Shown piece by piece: positions 8,591 to 16,922 of a DNA stretch of 36,135 nt (the stretch's first letter is position 1; the number at the start of each line of letters is the position of its first letter). A program made the translations under genes and the position numbers. The DNA is taken from positions 1 to 36,135 of IMG/VR virus record IMGVR_UViG_3300032333_000065. The stretch is one strand, 5' to 3'. The notes beneath the pieces were generated by a model, which was given only the letters and a program-made list of their open reading frames with translations, searched no databases and was not told the origin of the DNA. The DNA comes from a virus.

Positions 8591-9529
8591 TTAGACTGGT
8601 ACTGCCAATGCAACAGAAGCGTAGTCACGCAACTCAGCAACGCCGTACAGAGTGTCAGCAGTAAACAGAGTACCGAGGTATTCTTGTTTGTACTGAGTCT
8701 GTGCGCGGATACCAACTTGCTCCACCAAGACCATAGAGTCACGGTGTGCCATCAAACAGATACGTGCTGGTTGAGCTGTACCTGAACCATCGTTAGCGTC
8801 TGTAGGTGTGTCAGCGTTGGTAGACACATACACTTTAACGCCATACACATCACCAATTTCACCGTTACGGATGGTGTTGTTACCGCCTTGTTCACCCACG
8901 AAAGCTTGCTCAGTGAAACGAGCCAAACCCATCAGAGTGTTACGAGTCGATGGAGGAACGATGAAGAAACGGTTGTCCATAGGCACATCAGAGTCATCCA
9001 AACGCTGGATAGAACGACGAATTGCAGCGTCAGTCAAAGCAGCTTGGTTGTCAGTGGTGTAGTCATAAGCGGTAGTACCGTTAGAACCGATGAAAGCACC
9101 AGCGTAACGAGCACCAGCGCCGCCTTGAGCCAAACGACCCAAACGGATGATGTCGGTATCAACTTGCTTGCCCAGAGCGTAACCAGCATCATCAGTGTAG
9201 AACTGACGCAGGCTAGACAAAGCTTGAGCTTCTGTGATGTCTTCGATCAAGCGGCTGTATTCGTAGTGCTTGTTGATCAAGACTTGCACTTCAGATTCAG
9301 TTGCGGCGATCAGGTTAACTTGAGTAGATGCAGCCTTGATAGAAGCATCGCCACGAGTAGGGCTAGGAATGTGAACGGTGTCACCTTTCTTGCCTTTGAA
9401 GCTCATCTTCTTAACGAGGTTGGCAGCGACCAAGCTCTTCTTATAAGCAGCTACAATTTCATCACTCCAAATTTCAGGAATGAACGTGTTAGCTGTGGTA
9501 TTGGTTACGTGTGCGGTTCCGAGTCCCAT
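8591..9529 (-). CDS. Major capsid protein
   Basis: A 312-residue HK97-fold-type coat protein. The N-terminus contains TFIPEIWSDEIVAAYKKSLV, followed by a beta-rich domain and the long segment HYEYSRLIEDITEAQALSSL of the spine helix. The C-terminal part includes DVYGVKVYVSTNAD and MAHRDSMVLVEQVG, patterns found in podovirus capsid proteins. It lies directly downstream of the scaffold, as expected. The leader at 9530-9574 is very AT-rich with TAGGAG before the ATG, suiting high expression. The hairpin just past the stop would limit transcription of downstream genes. Confidence 0.9.
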   Translation of the reverse strand: MGLGTAHVTNTTANTFIPEIWSDEIVAAYKKSLVAANLVKKMSFKGKKGDTVHIPSPTRGDASIKAASTQVNLIAATESEVQVLINKHYEYSRLIEDITEAQALSSLRQFYTDDAGYALGKQVDTDIIRLGRLAQGGAGARYAGAFIGSNGTTAYDYTTDNQAALTDAAIRRSIQRLDDSDVPMDNRFFIVPPSTRNTLMGLARFTEQAFVGEQGGNNTIRNGEIGDVYGVKVYVSTNADTPTDANDGSGTAQPARICLMAHRDSMVLVEQVGIRAQTQYKQEYLGTLFTADTLYGVAELRDYASVALAVPV

Positions 9530-9574
9530 TTTAAATACTCCTAGATATAAATATACAAATTAATAAAAATTAAA

Positions 9575-10348
9575 TTACCGAACTCGTCCATCAGCGTAGG
9601 CTTGCATGATTTCAGGCTCTAACGCTTCGTAACGATCCGGATCACTCATTCGCAGCCGAATAAGGTCGGCCCGACGATAAACTCTCTTCGATGATTCACC
9701 AGTACCTCCGGTATCGACAGTAGCAGCTTTTAAGTTCTGCTTTAAGGTCTCTTTACCTTTGGTCGCTACCTGCTGCGTCTTAACTTGTTTAAGTTGCTTA
9801 AAGGTAGACAACAATTCATTTGCGCTGTCGTAATCAAACTCAGCATCGGCTTTAGCGTACAACTGAGTGCGAACGGGAGATTGTTTTACCCACTCCGCAA
9901 ACTCAGGATCTTGAACAATAGCACCGAAGTCAGGATGTTCTTGACTTAGCTTCTGTTGAATCTGCATCTTCTTAAATTCTTGAGCACTTTGTCGTGCAGC
10001 GAGAACATCTGGATGCTTGTCAATAGAATTACGAATTGCCTTCTGAGGATCTTCAAAGAAGTCAATTTCAGGCTCTACTTCAGTAGGTGCAGCAGTTTTA
10101 CTCGATAGACTTTGTTTCAACAATTCATCAGCAAGTTTACGAACCTCGCCAACTTCTTGTGCTTGTTTACCAATGAGCTTCTCAGCCTCTTGGTGCATCT
10201 TGATGATCTCTTGTGCGGACTTCCCTTTATATTTCTCAGGGATTGTGTCTTCAACTACGTGATCTTCTTCAATCTTGGGCGGTGAGGTGAGTTGTTCAAC
10301 TACGTCGAGTTCACCTACAGTACTATCTTCGTTATCATCTACTAACAT
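9575..10348 (-). CDS. Scaffold (capsid assembly) protein
   Basis: A 257-residue, highly charged, Gln/Lys/Glu-rich protein with an acidic N-terminus, long helical stretches (about 45-185), and a basic C-terminal segment (SKRVYRRADLIRLRMSDPDR). That C-terminus is typical of scaffolds that bind the inside of the coat shell. It contains IPEKYKGKSAQEIIKMHQEA near residue 37, widespread in podovirus scaffolds. Position immediately before the capsid gene supports the role. Confidence 0.85.
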   Translation of the reverse strand: MLVDDNEDSTVGELDVVEQLTSPPKIEEDHVVEDTIPEKYKGKSAQEIIKMHQEAEKLIGKQAQEVGEVRKLADELLKQSLSSKTAAPTEVEPEIDFFEDPQKAIRNSIDKHPDVLAARQSAQEFKKMQIQQKLSQEHPDFGAIVQDPEFAEWVKQSPVRTQLYAKADAEFDYDSANELLSTFKQLKQVKTQQVATKGKETLKQNLKAATVDTGGTGESSKRVYRRADLIRLRMSDPDRYEALEPEIMQAYADGRVR

Positions 10349-10428
10349 ATACTAATTCCTTTTCCTGCCACACGTATAAAGTGTATGGTTCTAGGAGTCT
10401 ATTTAAAATATGAACCCGGTATCTCTAC
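10349..10428 (-). other. Short gap upstream of the scaffold gene
   Basis: About 80 bases without a gene. AGGAA precedes the scaffold ATG. An imperfect inverted repeat (CCACACGTATAAAGTGTATGG on the plus strand is shorter than a typical terminator stem) sits near 10360-10385. No convincing promoter pair is visible. Confidence 0.4.
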
Positions 10429-10662
10429 TTATGAGTTCTGCTTTCTTTCTTGGGCGAGCTTTTCAGATCGCTTGCGTTCCCATGAGTCATAAGCTGTCGG
10501 AAAAGAGCCTGTCCAGCCTTCTAACTTCATGGTAGGTGCGCTAATTACTCTCTTAGAATCAGAACCACATTCCCTACAGGGAGTTGCGTGGCACTCTGCA
10601 TCTACAAAAGCATCAGTGCGATGACCGTTCTCACATAAGAATTCAAAGATACGACGAGGCAT
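10429..10662 (-). CDS. Small FmdB-like zinc-ribbon protein
   Basis: A 77-residue protein beginning MPRRIFEFLCENGHRTDAF, with CENGH (about 10-14) and CRECG (about 29-33). Two Cys/His pairs can bind zinc as in the FmdB family. Small ribbons of this type are common near portal/scaffold genes of aquatic phages; their role is unknown. It starts 2 bases after the 85-aa gene. Confidence 0.65.
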   Translation of the reverse strand: MPRRIFEFLCENGHRTDAFVDAECHATPCRECGSDSKRVISAPTMKLEGWTGSFPTAYDSWERKRSEKLAQERKQNS

Positions 10663-10664
10663 TG

Positions 10665-10922
10665 TTACACCTCACCAGTCTCTTGTAAATCCTTATAAGT
10701 ACGGCTGTAGGCTTCCTTCAAGCCATATAACCAGTTCAAAATATCCATCTGTCCACGACGAAAGTCTAAGTTGTGTGTTTCCGTGACAGAAGATAGTTTG
10801 TCGTAGCTATTCTTTACTGTGAGGATGTCTTCCATGAGATCTTTCCACCCTTGAGTGGACATCATGTCGAAGGCATCATCGTAGAATTTCGATAAATCTT
10901 GTACAGTTAGTTCTTTATCCAT
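10665..10922 (-). CDS. Conserved helical head-region protein (85 aa)
   Basis: An 85-residue all-helical protein containing FDMMSTQGWKDLMED (about 18-32) and FRRGQMDILNWL (about 54-65). This pattern recurs in small genes between portal and scaffold in aquatic podoviruses. A sigma-70-type promoter lies at 10954-10982 just upstream, so this gene leads a transcript that would include scaffold and capsid. Function unknown. Confidence 0.65.
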   Translation of the reverse strand: MDKELTVQDLSKFYDDAFDMMSTQGWKDLMEDILTVKNSYDKLSSVTETHNLDFRRGQMDILNWLYGLKEAYSRTYKDLQETGEV

Positions 10923-10953
10923 ATAAGGAGAACCTCTTAGTTAATAAGTACGT

Positions 10954-10982
10954 AATGTATACTAAAAAGTACTCTTTGTCAA
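10954..10982 (-). promoter_or_regulatory. Sigma-70 promoter ahead of the capsid gene group
   Basis: On the minus strand TTGACA (10982-10977) and TACATT (10959-10954) are separated by exactly 17 bases. It lies in the 86-base gap between the 89-aa and 85-aa genes. Same architecture and -10 sequence as the promoters in front of the HNH genes. Confidence 0.75.
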
Positions 10983-11008
10983 TACCTTTTAGTAAATATT
11001 TTTAATTA

Positions 11009-11278
11009 TTATGCGTCTTGAGCGCCTTCAAACTCAGGCTTTTGCTTAATGATTGCATACAAGGCAGCACGATCAGCACCAGCAACGTACTCGTCACCAG
11101 CGATCTGTACCTTACCTGCGCTCAGGGGTTGCTTACCTGCGTCACGGGCTTCCTTAGAAGCGTAGCCGTAGAAGGTCACTTCAGTGCCTTGGCCTTTGAA
11201 GTCTTCTTGTACTGCTCCGATGTTCCAATATGTCGCGGGAATACCGAAGTCTGTGTCTACTGATTTAATAAGTGCCAT
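11009..11278 (-). CDS. Conserved hypothetical virion-region protein (89 aa)
   Basis: An 89-residue protein with YWNIGAVQEDFKGQGTEVTF (about 17-36) and YGYASKEARDAGKQPL (about 37-52). Similar small proteins accompany collagen-like or fibre genes in marine and freshwater phages; function unknown. AAAGGAAAATC precedes the ATG. Followed leftward by the capsid-group promoter. Confidence 0.65.
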   Translation of the reverse strand: MALIKSVDTDFGIPATYWNIGAVQEDFKGQGTEVTFYGYASKEARDAGKQPLSAGKVQIAGDEYVAGADRAALYAIIKQKPEFEGAQDA

Positions 11279-11298
11279 ATGATTTTCCTTTTAAAAAG

Positions 11299-12621
11299 TT
11301 AAGCGATAACAGCGAGTCTACGGGTTGTTCCACCGCTGTCTTTAATTTCAATGTAGCCTGTGATAGCTGCGTCAGCGGAGGCTGTACGAGTACCGAAACG
11401 AACCATACCTGTTCCCTTTGGTGTCAGGGTTAGGTCGATGTTTGTGTCTGAGCCAGCAACTCCAAATACAGGAGCAGAGCCAGCAGCAGAGCCAGTAACT
11501 GTTCCGTAATTTACAGCAGAAGATGTTGTATGTAACACCCTAAAGTTAATATTTGAGCCGCTTGCATTAGATGCAAAACGAATCTCACCAGAGCCTTTAG
11601 ATACAAAACCAAGGTTGACGTTTGTGTCACTTCCTTGCCCTGAAATAATTGGAGTGCCTGTTGTTGCGTTACCAGTAACCTGTACGTAGTTCACAGCAGA
11701 GGCTGTGTGGGCTACACGAAATTGTTCTAAACTACCTGCTGTTCTAAAACGGAAAGACCCTGACGCTCTGGAGTTAAAAACAAGGTCAATATTTCCAGAT
11801 GCTGCGTTTGCTGAAACGTGAACAGCAGTGCTAGAAACTGATTGAACATCTGCCCACACTCCTGTTACAGAAGGAACCAATACACGCAAAGATTCACTAC
11901 CAGCAGCACCACCCAAAGATGTCTGACCAGTAGCAGTCAACGTAGTAAACGCACCAGCAGCAGGGGTTGTAGCGCCTACTGTCGTGTTGTCAATCGTGCC
12001 GCCTTCAATGTCTACAGAGGTATCATCCTGTTGAGCCATCGTACCGAGCGTACCATCGATACCTGTTAGAGTATTGATTTGATCTTGGAGGCTAGTCAAG
12101 CTATCGAGGACAGACTGAGATGTACCACCACCGTTACCGATGATCTTGATCTTCTCAGCGACATCCATAGGCACTACTTCGCCTACGTTTAACTCCGTAC
12201 CGTCAGTCAGTTTAATGATTAATGAGCCATCGAAATCAATGTAAGCATCTTGTACGCCTACACCGTCTACACCATCAGCTCCATTGTCACCTTTAGGCCC
12301 AGTGATGGAGATACCATCCTTGCCATCTTTACCGTCTACACCGTTCTTACCATCTTTACCGTCTTTTCCGTCCTTACCTGAGGTAATGTCACGTACTTTA
12401 ACGTCTACGATACCGTTAAGCTCATCGAAACGAGCCTCTAAGCCCTCTTTGATCTTCTTAATAGCTTCAACAACCAAGTTAGCCTGTGTTTTAGCTTCTA
12501 AGACACGTTGTTCAGCCTTCAAAGCTGGAATATTAGCTTGGATGTCCTTAACTAGAGCGAGTTTCTCCTCCTCGCCCATGTTAGCGATACCTAATTTGGC
12601 TTCCAAGTCTTCTAATTTCAT
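11299..12621 (-). CDS. Collagen-like repeat protein with tandem beta repeats
   Basis: A 440-residue protein. Residues 1-75 are a helical coiled-coil-type start. Residues 82-121 are Gly-X-Y repeats (GKDGKDGKDGKNGVDGKDG and onward), a collagen-like triple-helix segment. A linker with GGTIDNTTVGATTPAAGAF, known from phage fibres, follows near 206. From about residue 250 two to three tandem units of about 58 residues recur, each with SAVNY...VTG...GSDTN(V/I)(N/D)L...KG(S/T)G...RF. Likely a trimeric surface fibre or head decoration. It overlaps the portal stop by 4 bases (ATGA). Confidence 0.75.
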   Translation of the reverse strand: MKLEDLEAKLGIANMGEEEKLALVKDIQANIPALKAEQRVLEAKTQANLVVEAIKKIKEGLEARFDELNGIVDVKVRDITSGKDGKDGKDGKNGVDGKDGKDGISITGPKGDNGADGVDGVGVQDAYIDFDGSLIIKLTDGTELNVGEVVPMDVAEKIKIIGNGGGTSQSVLDSLTSLQDQINTLTGIDGTLGTMAQQDDTSVDIEGGTIDNTTVGATTPAAGAFTTLTATGQTSLGGAAGSESLRVLVPSVTGVWADVQSVSSTAVHVSANAASGNIDLVFNSRASGSFRFRTAGSLEQFRVAHTASAVNYVQVTGNATTGTPIISGQGSDTNVNLGFVSKGSGEIRFASNASGSNINFRVLHTTSSAVNYGTVTGSAAGSAPVFGVAGSDTNIDLTLTPKGTGMVRFGTRTASADAAITGYIEIKDSGGTTRRLAVIA

Positions 12622-14681
12622 TTATTTAGACCTTCAGTCAGGCTTTTAAGGAATTCGTTGTCAGCTTTGTTCTGCTCTTGCTTACTCTGGCTCATCTGAA
12701 GCTCAACGATCTTAGATTTATTCTTGATGTCAGCTTCTTTGAGCATTAAGTCAGCAATTTTAACACGCCTATCGAACTCTTGTGCAGCTAATTGATCATT
12801 ATTTGGTAAATTTTGAGTAGTTGAGGAGATAATCTTAGCTTCAACTTCCTTAGGCTTCAACTGAGCGTCAACCATAGTGCTCATAGCCTCAGCTTTATTG
12901 CGTTCAGCTTGTGTAGTATTCACTGCAATCTGAGCCTGAGCAGCTTGGATAGCTAGTTGCTGCTGCATTTGCTCCATTTGCTGTGCTTCAGGATTAGGTT
13001 GAGCCATCTGATCGAGAGCTTCAATCATCTCAGCGCGGTTAGATAGAGAAGAGTTAGCAATCACACCCTTCAAGATCAAGGGCAACACAGGAGTATTCGG
13101 GCCTAAGGTCTGCAAGAGAGCGATGAACTGAGATTGTTCGTACTCACGAGCCATAATACCTAGGGTAGCCGTAGGTACGAAGTTCAAGTCAGCTGACGGA
13201 TAACGCTCAGGATCGAACTGCATGAAGCGGAAAGCTGCCTTCTTGATGAAAGGAGACAGGAAATCCTCTTGGAAGTTCGTTAAGGTACGCTTATTCTTCT
13301 TGATCAACGAAGCCACAGCCATCGAGATACCACCTTGGGAGGCATCACGAGAGACTTGGGAGATCATGCCATTGGTGTCCATCGTACCAGTAGCTTGCAG
13401 GAGCATACGCTCGAAGTTCTGAGCTGCCGCTGGTGCGTTACCATCTGTGCTACCGAACTTGAACGGCATCATGATCTCAGATGGATTACCGTTAGTGAGC
13501 AGTGCTTTACCGGGCTTAACTTCAAACTTAGCACCACGAGGCAAGCGAGTAGCATCCATAGCGATCATGGGCGATGTAGTCAACGCCAATGAGTCTAGGT
13601 AGGCACGATACTGAGCATCGATGGCCTTCTGCATATTGTAAGCCTTCTCAACGACACCGCGACCCAACAGACGGTTAGGTACTGTATCGTCTTGGTACGT
13701 CATGATAGGACGATCCTTCATCATGTAAGGATTCTCTTCAGCCTTCAGAAGGAGATTACCGTTACCGATAACGATGATAGCCTCTACCAAGTCAGAGTAG
13801 TCATCAGCTGCTGAGTCTTCAGGGAACAAGTCAACAACTTCCTTACCGTCACCTTCTAGTTGCATCAAGTACTCACGAGGCACTAAGCCGTAGTACGTGA
13901 GCATCGTAGCTTTACCGTCTTGGTACTGACGAAGTTCCTGAGTAGCCTCTAGAGAGTCATCGTCCATGTAAGGAGTGATGTCTACCTTGCGATAGATACC
14001 TGACTCCATACCAGCTACGATCTTATGCAAGCTCACAGGCTTCTCAATAGCTACACCCATACAGTCATCCACCGATGTACCGTTAGGGTCAAACAAGAAG
14101 TTCTTAGGGTTGATAGGGTTCAAGGAGACGGAGATACGATCCTTCTCAAAGACTCCAATGGCTGCTTGACCCATCACACCGGGGATAGCCTGAGTAGTTG
14201 GGATGTACTCTTTAACAGTCTTCACGACCAACTCACCGATACCTGTACCGTAGATCTTAGCCATCAAGCCAATCTGGTCGATACTCTTACGGATCTTGTC
14301 CTTGTTGAAGTCTTCCATCATCATGGCTTTCAACATGGATACATCGATAGGCTGACCGTTGATGTCCTTCACATCATCTTCAATGTCGAAGAACTCACCT
14401 TGACCGAACACAGCTTCCATGATCTCAGCATGGGATGTCTCAACAGCTTGCTGAGTAGCAGGGGAGATGATACGTGAACGCTCTGACTCACGAGTGGAAT
14501 CACTAGCTTGCCATTGACCACGGAAGATACGCTCGTACTCTTCGTAGTTGGACATATAGTTGGCATCACGCCAATCGCGCCATCTTTCGATATGATCCAT
14601 GACCCACGATACGAGTTCCTTATCGTTTTCGCTAGGTTCCTCGAATTGAAGTTCTTTTCCGTTTTCCATCTCAGATGACAT
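12618..14681 (-). CDS. Portal protein (head-to-tail connector)
   Basis: A 687-residue portal. It starts with a charged helix (WVMDHIERWRDWRDANYMSN, about 26-45) and FRGQWQ, both typical of large podovirus portals. The central region contains QDDTVPNRLLGRGVVEKAYN (about 333-352) and a Gly/Ser stretch near the channel. The C-terminus (about 570-687) is a long Gln/Lys-rich barrel helix. It would form the dodecameric ring at the packaging vertex, working with the terminase encoded upstream. The start lies inside the end of the HNH gene, with an 11-base overlap. Confidence 0.9.
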   Translation of the reverse strand: MSSEMENGKELQFEEPSENDKELVSWVMDHIERWRDWRDANYMSNYEEYERIFRGQWQASDSTRESERSRIISPATQQAVETSHAEIMEAVFGQGEFFDIEDDVKDINGQPIDVSMLKAMMMEDFNKDKIRKSIDQIGLMAKIYGTGIGELVVKTVKEYIPTTQAIPGVMGQAAIGVFEKDRISVSLNPINPKNFLFDPNGTSVDDCMGVAIEKPVSLHKIVAGMESGIYRKVDITPYMDDDSLEATQELRQYQDGKATMLTYYGLVPREYLMQLEGDGKEVVDLFPEDSAADDYSDLVEAIIVIGNGNLLLKAEENPYMMKDRPIMTYQDDTVPNRLLGRGVVEKAYNMQKAIDAQYRAYLDSLALTTSPMIAMDATRLPRGAKFEVKPGKALLTNGNPSEIMMPFKFGSTDGNAPAAAQNFERMLLQATGTMDTNGMISQVSRDASQGGISMAVASLIKKNKRTLTNFQEDFLSPFIKKAAFRFMQFDPERYPSADLNFVPTATLGIMAREYEQSQFIALLQTLGPNTPVLPLILKGVIANSSLSNRAEMIEALDQMAQPNPEAQQMEQMQQQLAIQAAQAQIAVNTTQAERNKAEAMSTMVDAQLKPKEVEAKIISSTTQNLPNNDQLAAQEFDRRVKIADLMLKEADIKNKSKIVELQMSQSKQEQNKADNEFLKSLTEGLNK

Positions 14682-15174
14682 AAAGGTTATTCTTTCTTAA
14701 ATTTTCAGTAGCGGGGATCACCCGTAAATTACTAGGGACATGCAATCCGCTCACTGTCTTACCTTGTAGTGGAATAATATGGTCTACGTGCCATGCATAG
14801 CCGCTTTCTCGTGTACGCATAGCAGCTACTTGGTACAAGCACTCGATCTTTAACTTGTCAAACTCAGTCAACCATGCAGGAATACGTTTCAATTTAGAGG
14901 CGTGGCGCTTACGTTCTAAACTTGTTCTTTTTGCTTTGTTTCGTTTTGCGTAAGCCTTAGCGTACTCTTTGTTGTATTCTTTATTTTCTTCACGCCATTG
15001 CTGCGTAATCTTATTCTTCTTTTCAATACGCTCAGGACTTGCTTTCTTGTAGGAAACAGCACAAGTGTGAACTCTACAAGCCTTACACTGGTACTGCAAT
15101 CCATCTTTATTTGACTTGTGTTTACCAAAATCAAACAAAGGCTTGGATGTCTTACATTTACTACAGGTTTTCAT
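14671..15174 (-). CDS. Free-standing HNH endonuclease (copy A)
   Basis: Start set at ATG 15174 (167 aa); the longer frame to 15387 runs through the promoter and the 90-aa gene. Cys 4, 7, 30 and 33 form an N-terminal zinc finger containing FGKHKSNKDGLQYQCKAC. A Lys/Glu-rich middle follows. The nuclease core WHVDHIIPLQGKTVSGLHV (128-146) with NLRVIPATEN is of the HNH type. It would nick DNA to spread itself (homing). It is paralogous to the HNH gene at 17314-17778. Its own promoter ends only 9 bases before the ATG, so the transcript would be nearly leaderless. Its 3' end overlaps the portal start by 11 bases. Confidence 0.85.
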   Translation of the reverse strand: MKTCSKCKTSKPLFDFGKHKSNKDGLQYQCKACRVHTCAVSYKKASPERIEKKNKITQQWREENKEYNKEYAKAYAKRNKAKRTSLERKRHASKLKRIPAWLTEFDKLKIECLYQVAAMRTRESGYAWHVDHIIPLQGKTVSGLHVPSNLRVIPATENLRKNNLYVI

Positions 15175-15183
15175 AAGTGAAAG

Positions 15184-15212
15184 AATGTACCACAAACGAA
15201 TACTTTTGTCAA
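15184..15212 (-). promoter_or_regulatory. Sigma-70 promoter of HNH gene A
   Basis: On the minus strand TTGACA (15212-15207) and TACATT (15189-15184) are separated by 17 bases. The predicted start is around 15177, about 3 bases from the HNH ATG. Transcription could continue into the portal gene. Confidence 0.75.
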
Positions 15213-15220
15213 CAATTATT

Positions 15221-15493
15221 TCACCACTTAATTTGGTCACTCCACCAAGCCGCTGACATCTTACCCTTGGCGATATTCTTAGCATGACGGTCTTTAAAAG
15301 CTTTATTACGGGCCGAGCCATCAGGACTGCCTTTAACGCCTTGTTGACCAAAACGGATAAGCTTAATCTCGTCACCTTCTTTGGCAACTACGACATGGCT
15401 CTTAGTTGGATGGTCAGGAGTGGCTTTAGGCTTGTTGTAACCTTCTACGCCAGCTCTCTCTAAACGAGCATCTTTTGGTTTCTTAGTAACCAT
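15221..15493 (-). CDS. Conserved phage protein, DUF5872-like (90 aa)
   Basis: A 90-residue basic protein with ARLERAGVEGYNKPKATPDH (about 9-28), KSHVVVAKEGDEIKLIRFGQ (31-50) and a C-terminus ARHAKNIAKGK-like segment ending SAAWWSDQIKW. I recall this pattern as DUF5872, found in many phages near terminase or portal genes; the number is from memory. Function unknown. It overlaps the 58-aa gene by 11 bases, and the HNH promoter follows its stop. Confidence 0.7.
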   Translation of the reverse strand: MVTKKPKDARLERAGVEGYNKPKATPDHPTKSHVVVAKEGDEIKLIRFGQQGVKGSPDGSARNKAFKDRHAKNIAKGKMSAAWWSDQIKW

Positions 15494-15659
15494 TCTTTTT
15501 AGCTTTCTTCGTAGGTTTCTTAGCAGTCTTAGCTGATTCCTTGAAGTCCATAGCTGTAGGAGCGCCTTTGCTGCCTACCTTACGCATGGTCTCACCTGAG
15601 CCAGCTTTGATGCGCTTACGTTTAGCGTTGATGTTAGCGTAGAGACCGGGTTTATTCAT
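15483..15659 (-). CDS. Small basic DUF6321-like protein (58 aa)
   Basis: A 58-residue basic protein beginning MNKPGLYANINAKRKRIKAG and containing MRKVGSKGAPTAMDFKESAK, followed by a Lys-rich tail. I recall this pattern as DUF6321, typical of small phage proteins beside the terminase. It starts 3 bases after the terminase stop and overlaps the next gene by 11 bases. Function unknown; the charge suggests DNA association. Confidence 0.75.
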   Translation of the reverse strand: MNKPGLYANINAKRKRIKAGSGETMRKVGSKGAPTAMDFKESAKTAKKPTKKAKKNGY

Positions 15660-15662
15660 AGT

Positions 15663-16922
15663 TTAGTATCCTGATATTACATCTAAAACTTCGTGATCGT
15701 CTTCTTCGTAGTCTTGCTGGTAGTTAGTCATAGCCAGTTGATCAACGTAAGACAAGGAGTCAATCAAGTCATCGTGAACCCCTGTGGCGGGAAACATAAT
15801 GAACTGATCCTCAAATTGCTTCCAATCCTCATCGACGTTCAAGGAGATACGTCCATGCTCGAAACGACCTTGTAAGGCCCATACGACCCTATCAGTCTTC
15901 TTCTTGTTACCGTGAGTGAGATCGTGGATGTGCGTATACACATTGTTCTTCCTCATCAAGTCTTGAAGGTAGTGCATCACAGCATTCTTCAAGGCTCCTC
16001 GTTCGATACCCACAGCGACAGGTTGATACTCTTTAACAGCTAGGAGGATCTTCGATGCAGTCTCCCTGATGTCCCAACGTCCGTGGATGATCTTCTTGAC
16101 CCACCAGTCACCGTTGTCTAGTATCTTGCAGACAGTGATCGCTGATTCATCCAAGCGTTTCTTAGAGGCTCCCGCGTTCTTAGCGACATCTTCAAAACCC
16201 GCCAAGTCGATAGCGATAACGTAGTCACCGTACTGAGGTTCTTCCTTGTACTTTAACCACTCCTCCTTGAACAGATCTGAACCAGCTGTATCGAAGCTAG
16301 ACAGGTATTCCTGCTTAAAGGCAAAGGAGCTTAGAGTCCTCTCAGCAGCTTCAATCTCCTTAGGATCGATAGTCTCATTATCCTTGGTGGTGAAGTGCCA
16401 TGATTGCCACTCCTCGTCCTTACCCTCTTGTCCTAGGTTGAAGACATCGTAGAACCAGTTACGTCCACTAGGGGTACTGATGAACAAGGCTCTACCCTTC
16501 TTGTCAGACAGGGAAGCTCGAATGATCTTCTGCCACGTGTCTTCTTTGATAAAGGCACATTCGTCTAAGACTACGTAAGTAAGAGATACACCCCGTAGAG
16601 AATCAGGATTATCAGCACCACGTACTAAGATTTTTCTACCGTTGATCAATGTGATCTCTAGGTTATTAACGTGAGATGACTTGATGACTGGTCTACCTAG
16701 GTCAAGTAACAAGTCCCACATAATGGTTCTAGCTTGTCCTAGGGTAGGTGCTATGTACATCACAGCGGAGCCTTCAGGACAGTTCAGAGCCTCTATGAGC
16801 AGGGTTACAGCTGAGAGCCTAGACTTACCACATCGTCGTCCTGCTGCTACGACCTTGAAGCGATGCTTATCAGCGAAGACGGCCTGCTGCCAACGTAGAA
16901 GCTTAAAGTTAAGTTCAGCCAT
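15663..16922 (-). CDS. terL: Terminase large subunit
   Basis: A 419-residue DNA packaging motor. The ATPase has Walker A AAGRRCGKS (26-34), Walker B VVLDE (117-121) and coupling motif STPSG (149-153). The nuclease domain shows IAIDLAG (D239), GIERGA (E307) and HDDLIDSLSY (D384/D385, D388), so all acidic positions appear present. It would pump DNA through the portal and cut concatemers. It is coupled to the small subunit by a TAATG overlap. Shorter than T7 gp19 (586 aa), close to the 420-470 aa of many other families. Confidence 0.92.
   Translation of the reverse strand: MAELNFKLLRWQQAVFADKHRFKVVAAGRRCGKSRLSAVTLLIEALNCPEGSAVMYIAPTLGQARTIMWDLLLDLGRPVIKSSHVNNLEITLINGRKILVRGADNPDSLRGVSLTYVVLDECAFIKEDTWQKIIRASLSDKKGRALFISTPSGRNWFYDVFNLGQEGKDEEWQSWHFTTKDNETIDPKEIEAAERTLSSFAFKQEYLSSFDTAGSDLFKEEWLKYKEEPQYGDYVIAIDLAGFEDVAKNAGASKKRLDESAITVCKILDNGDWWVKKIIHGRWDIRETASKILLAVKEYQPVAVGIERGALKNAVMHYLQDLMRKNNVYTHIHDLTHGNKKKTDRVVWALQGRFEHGRISLNVDEDWKQFEDQFIMFPATGVHDDLIDSLSYVDQLAMTNYQQDYEEDDHEVLDVISGY

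Noticed and set aside
8888-9544. 218-codon frame antisense to the capsid gene
   Set aside because: It mirrors the codon pattern of the well-supported capsid gene, has low-complexity Ser/Val composition and no start signals.
14025-14477. 150-codon frame antisense to the portal gene
   Set aside because: Shadow of the portal coding sequence, His/Leu-rich, with no ribosome site.
14671-15387. 238-aa version of HNH gene A
   Set aside because: It would begin inside the 90-aa gene and run through the promoter; the zinc finger starts right at ATG 15174.
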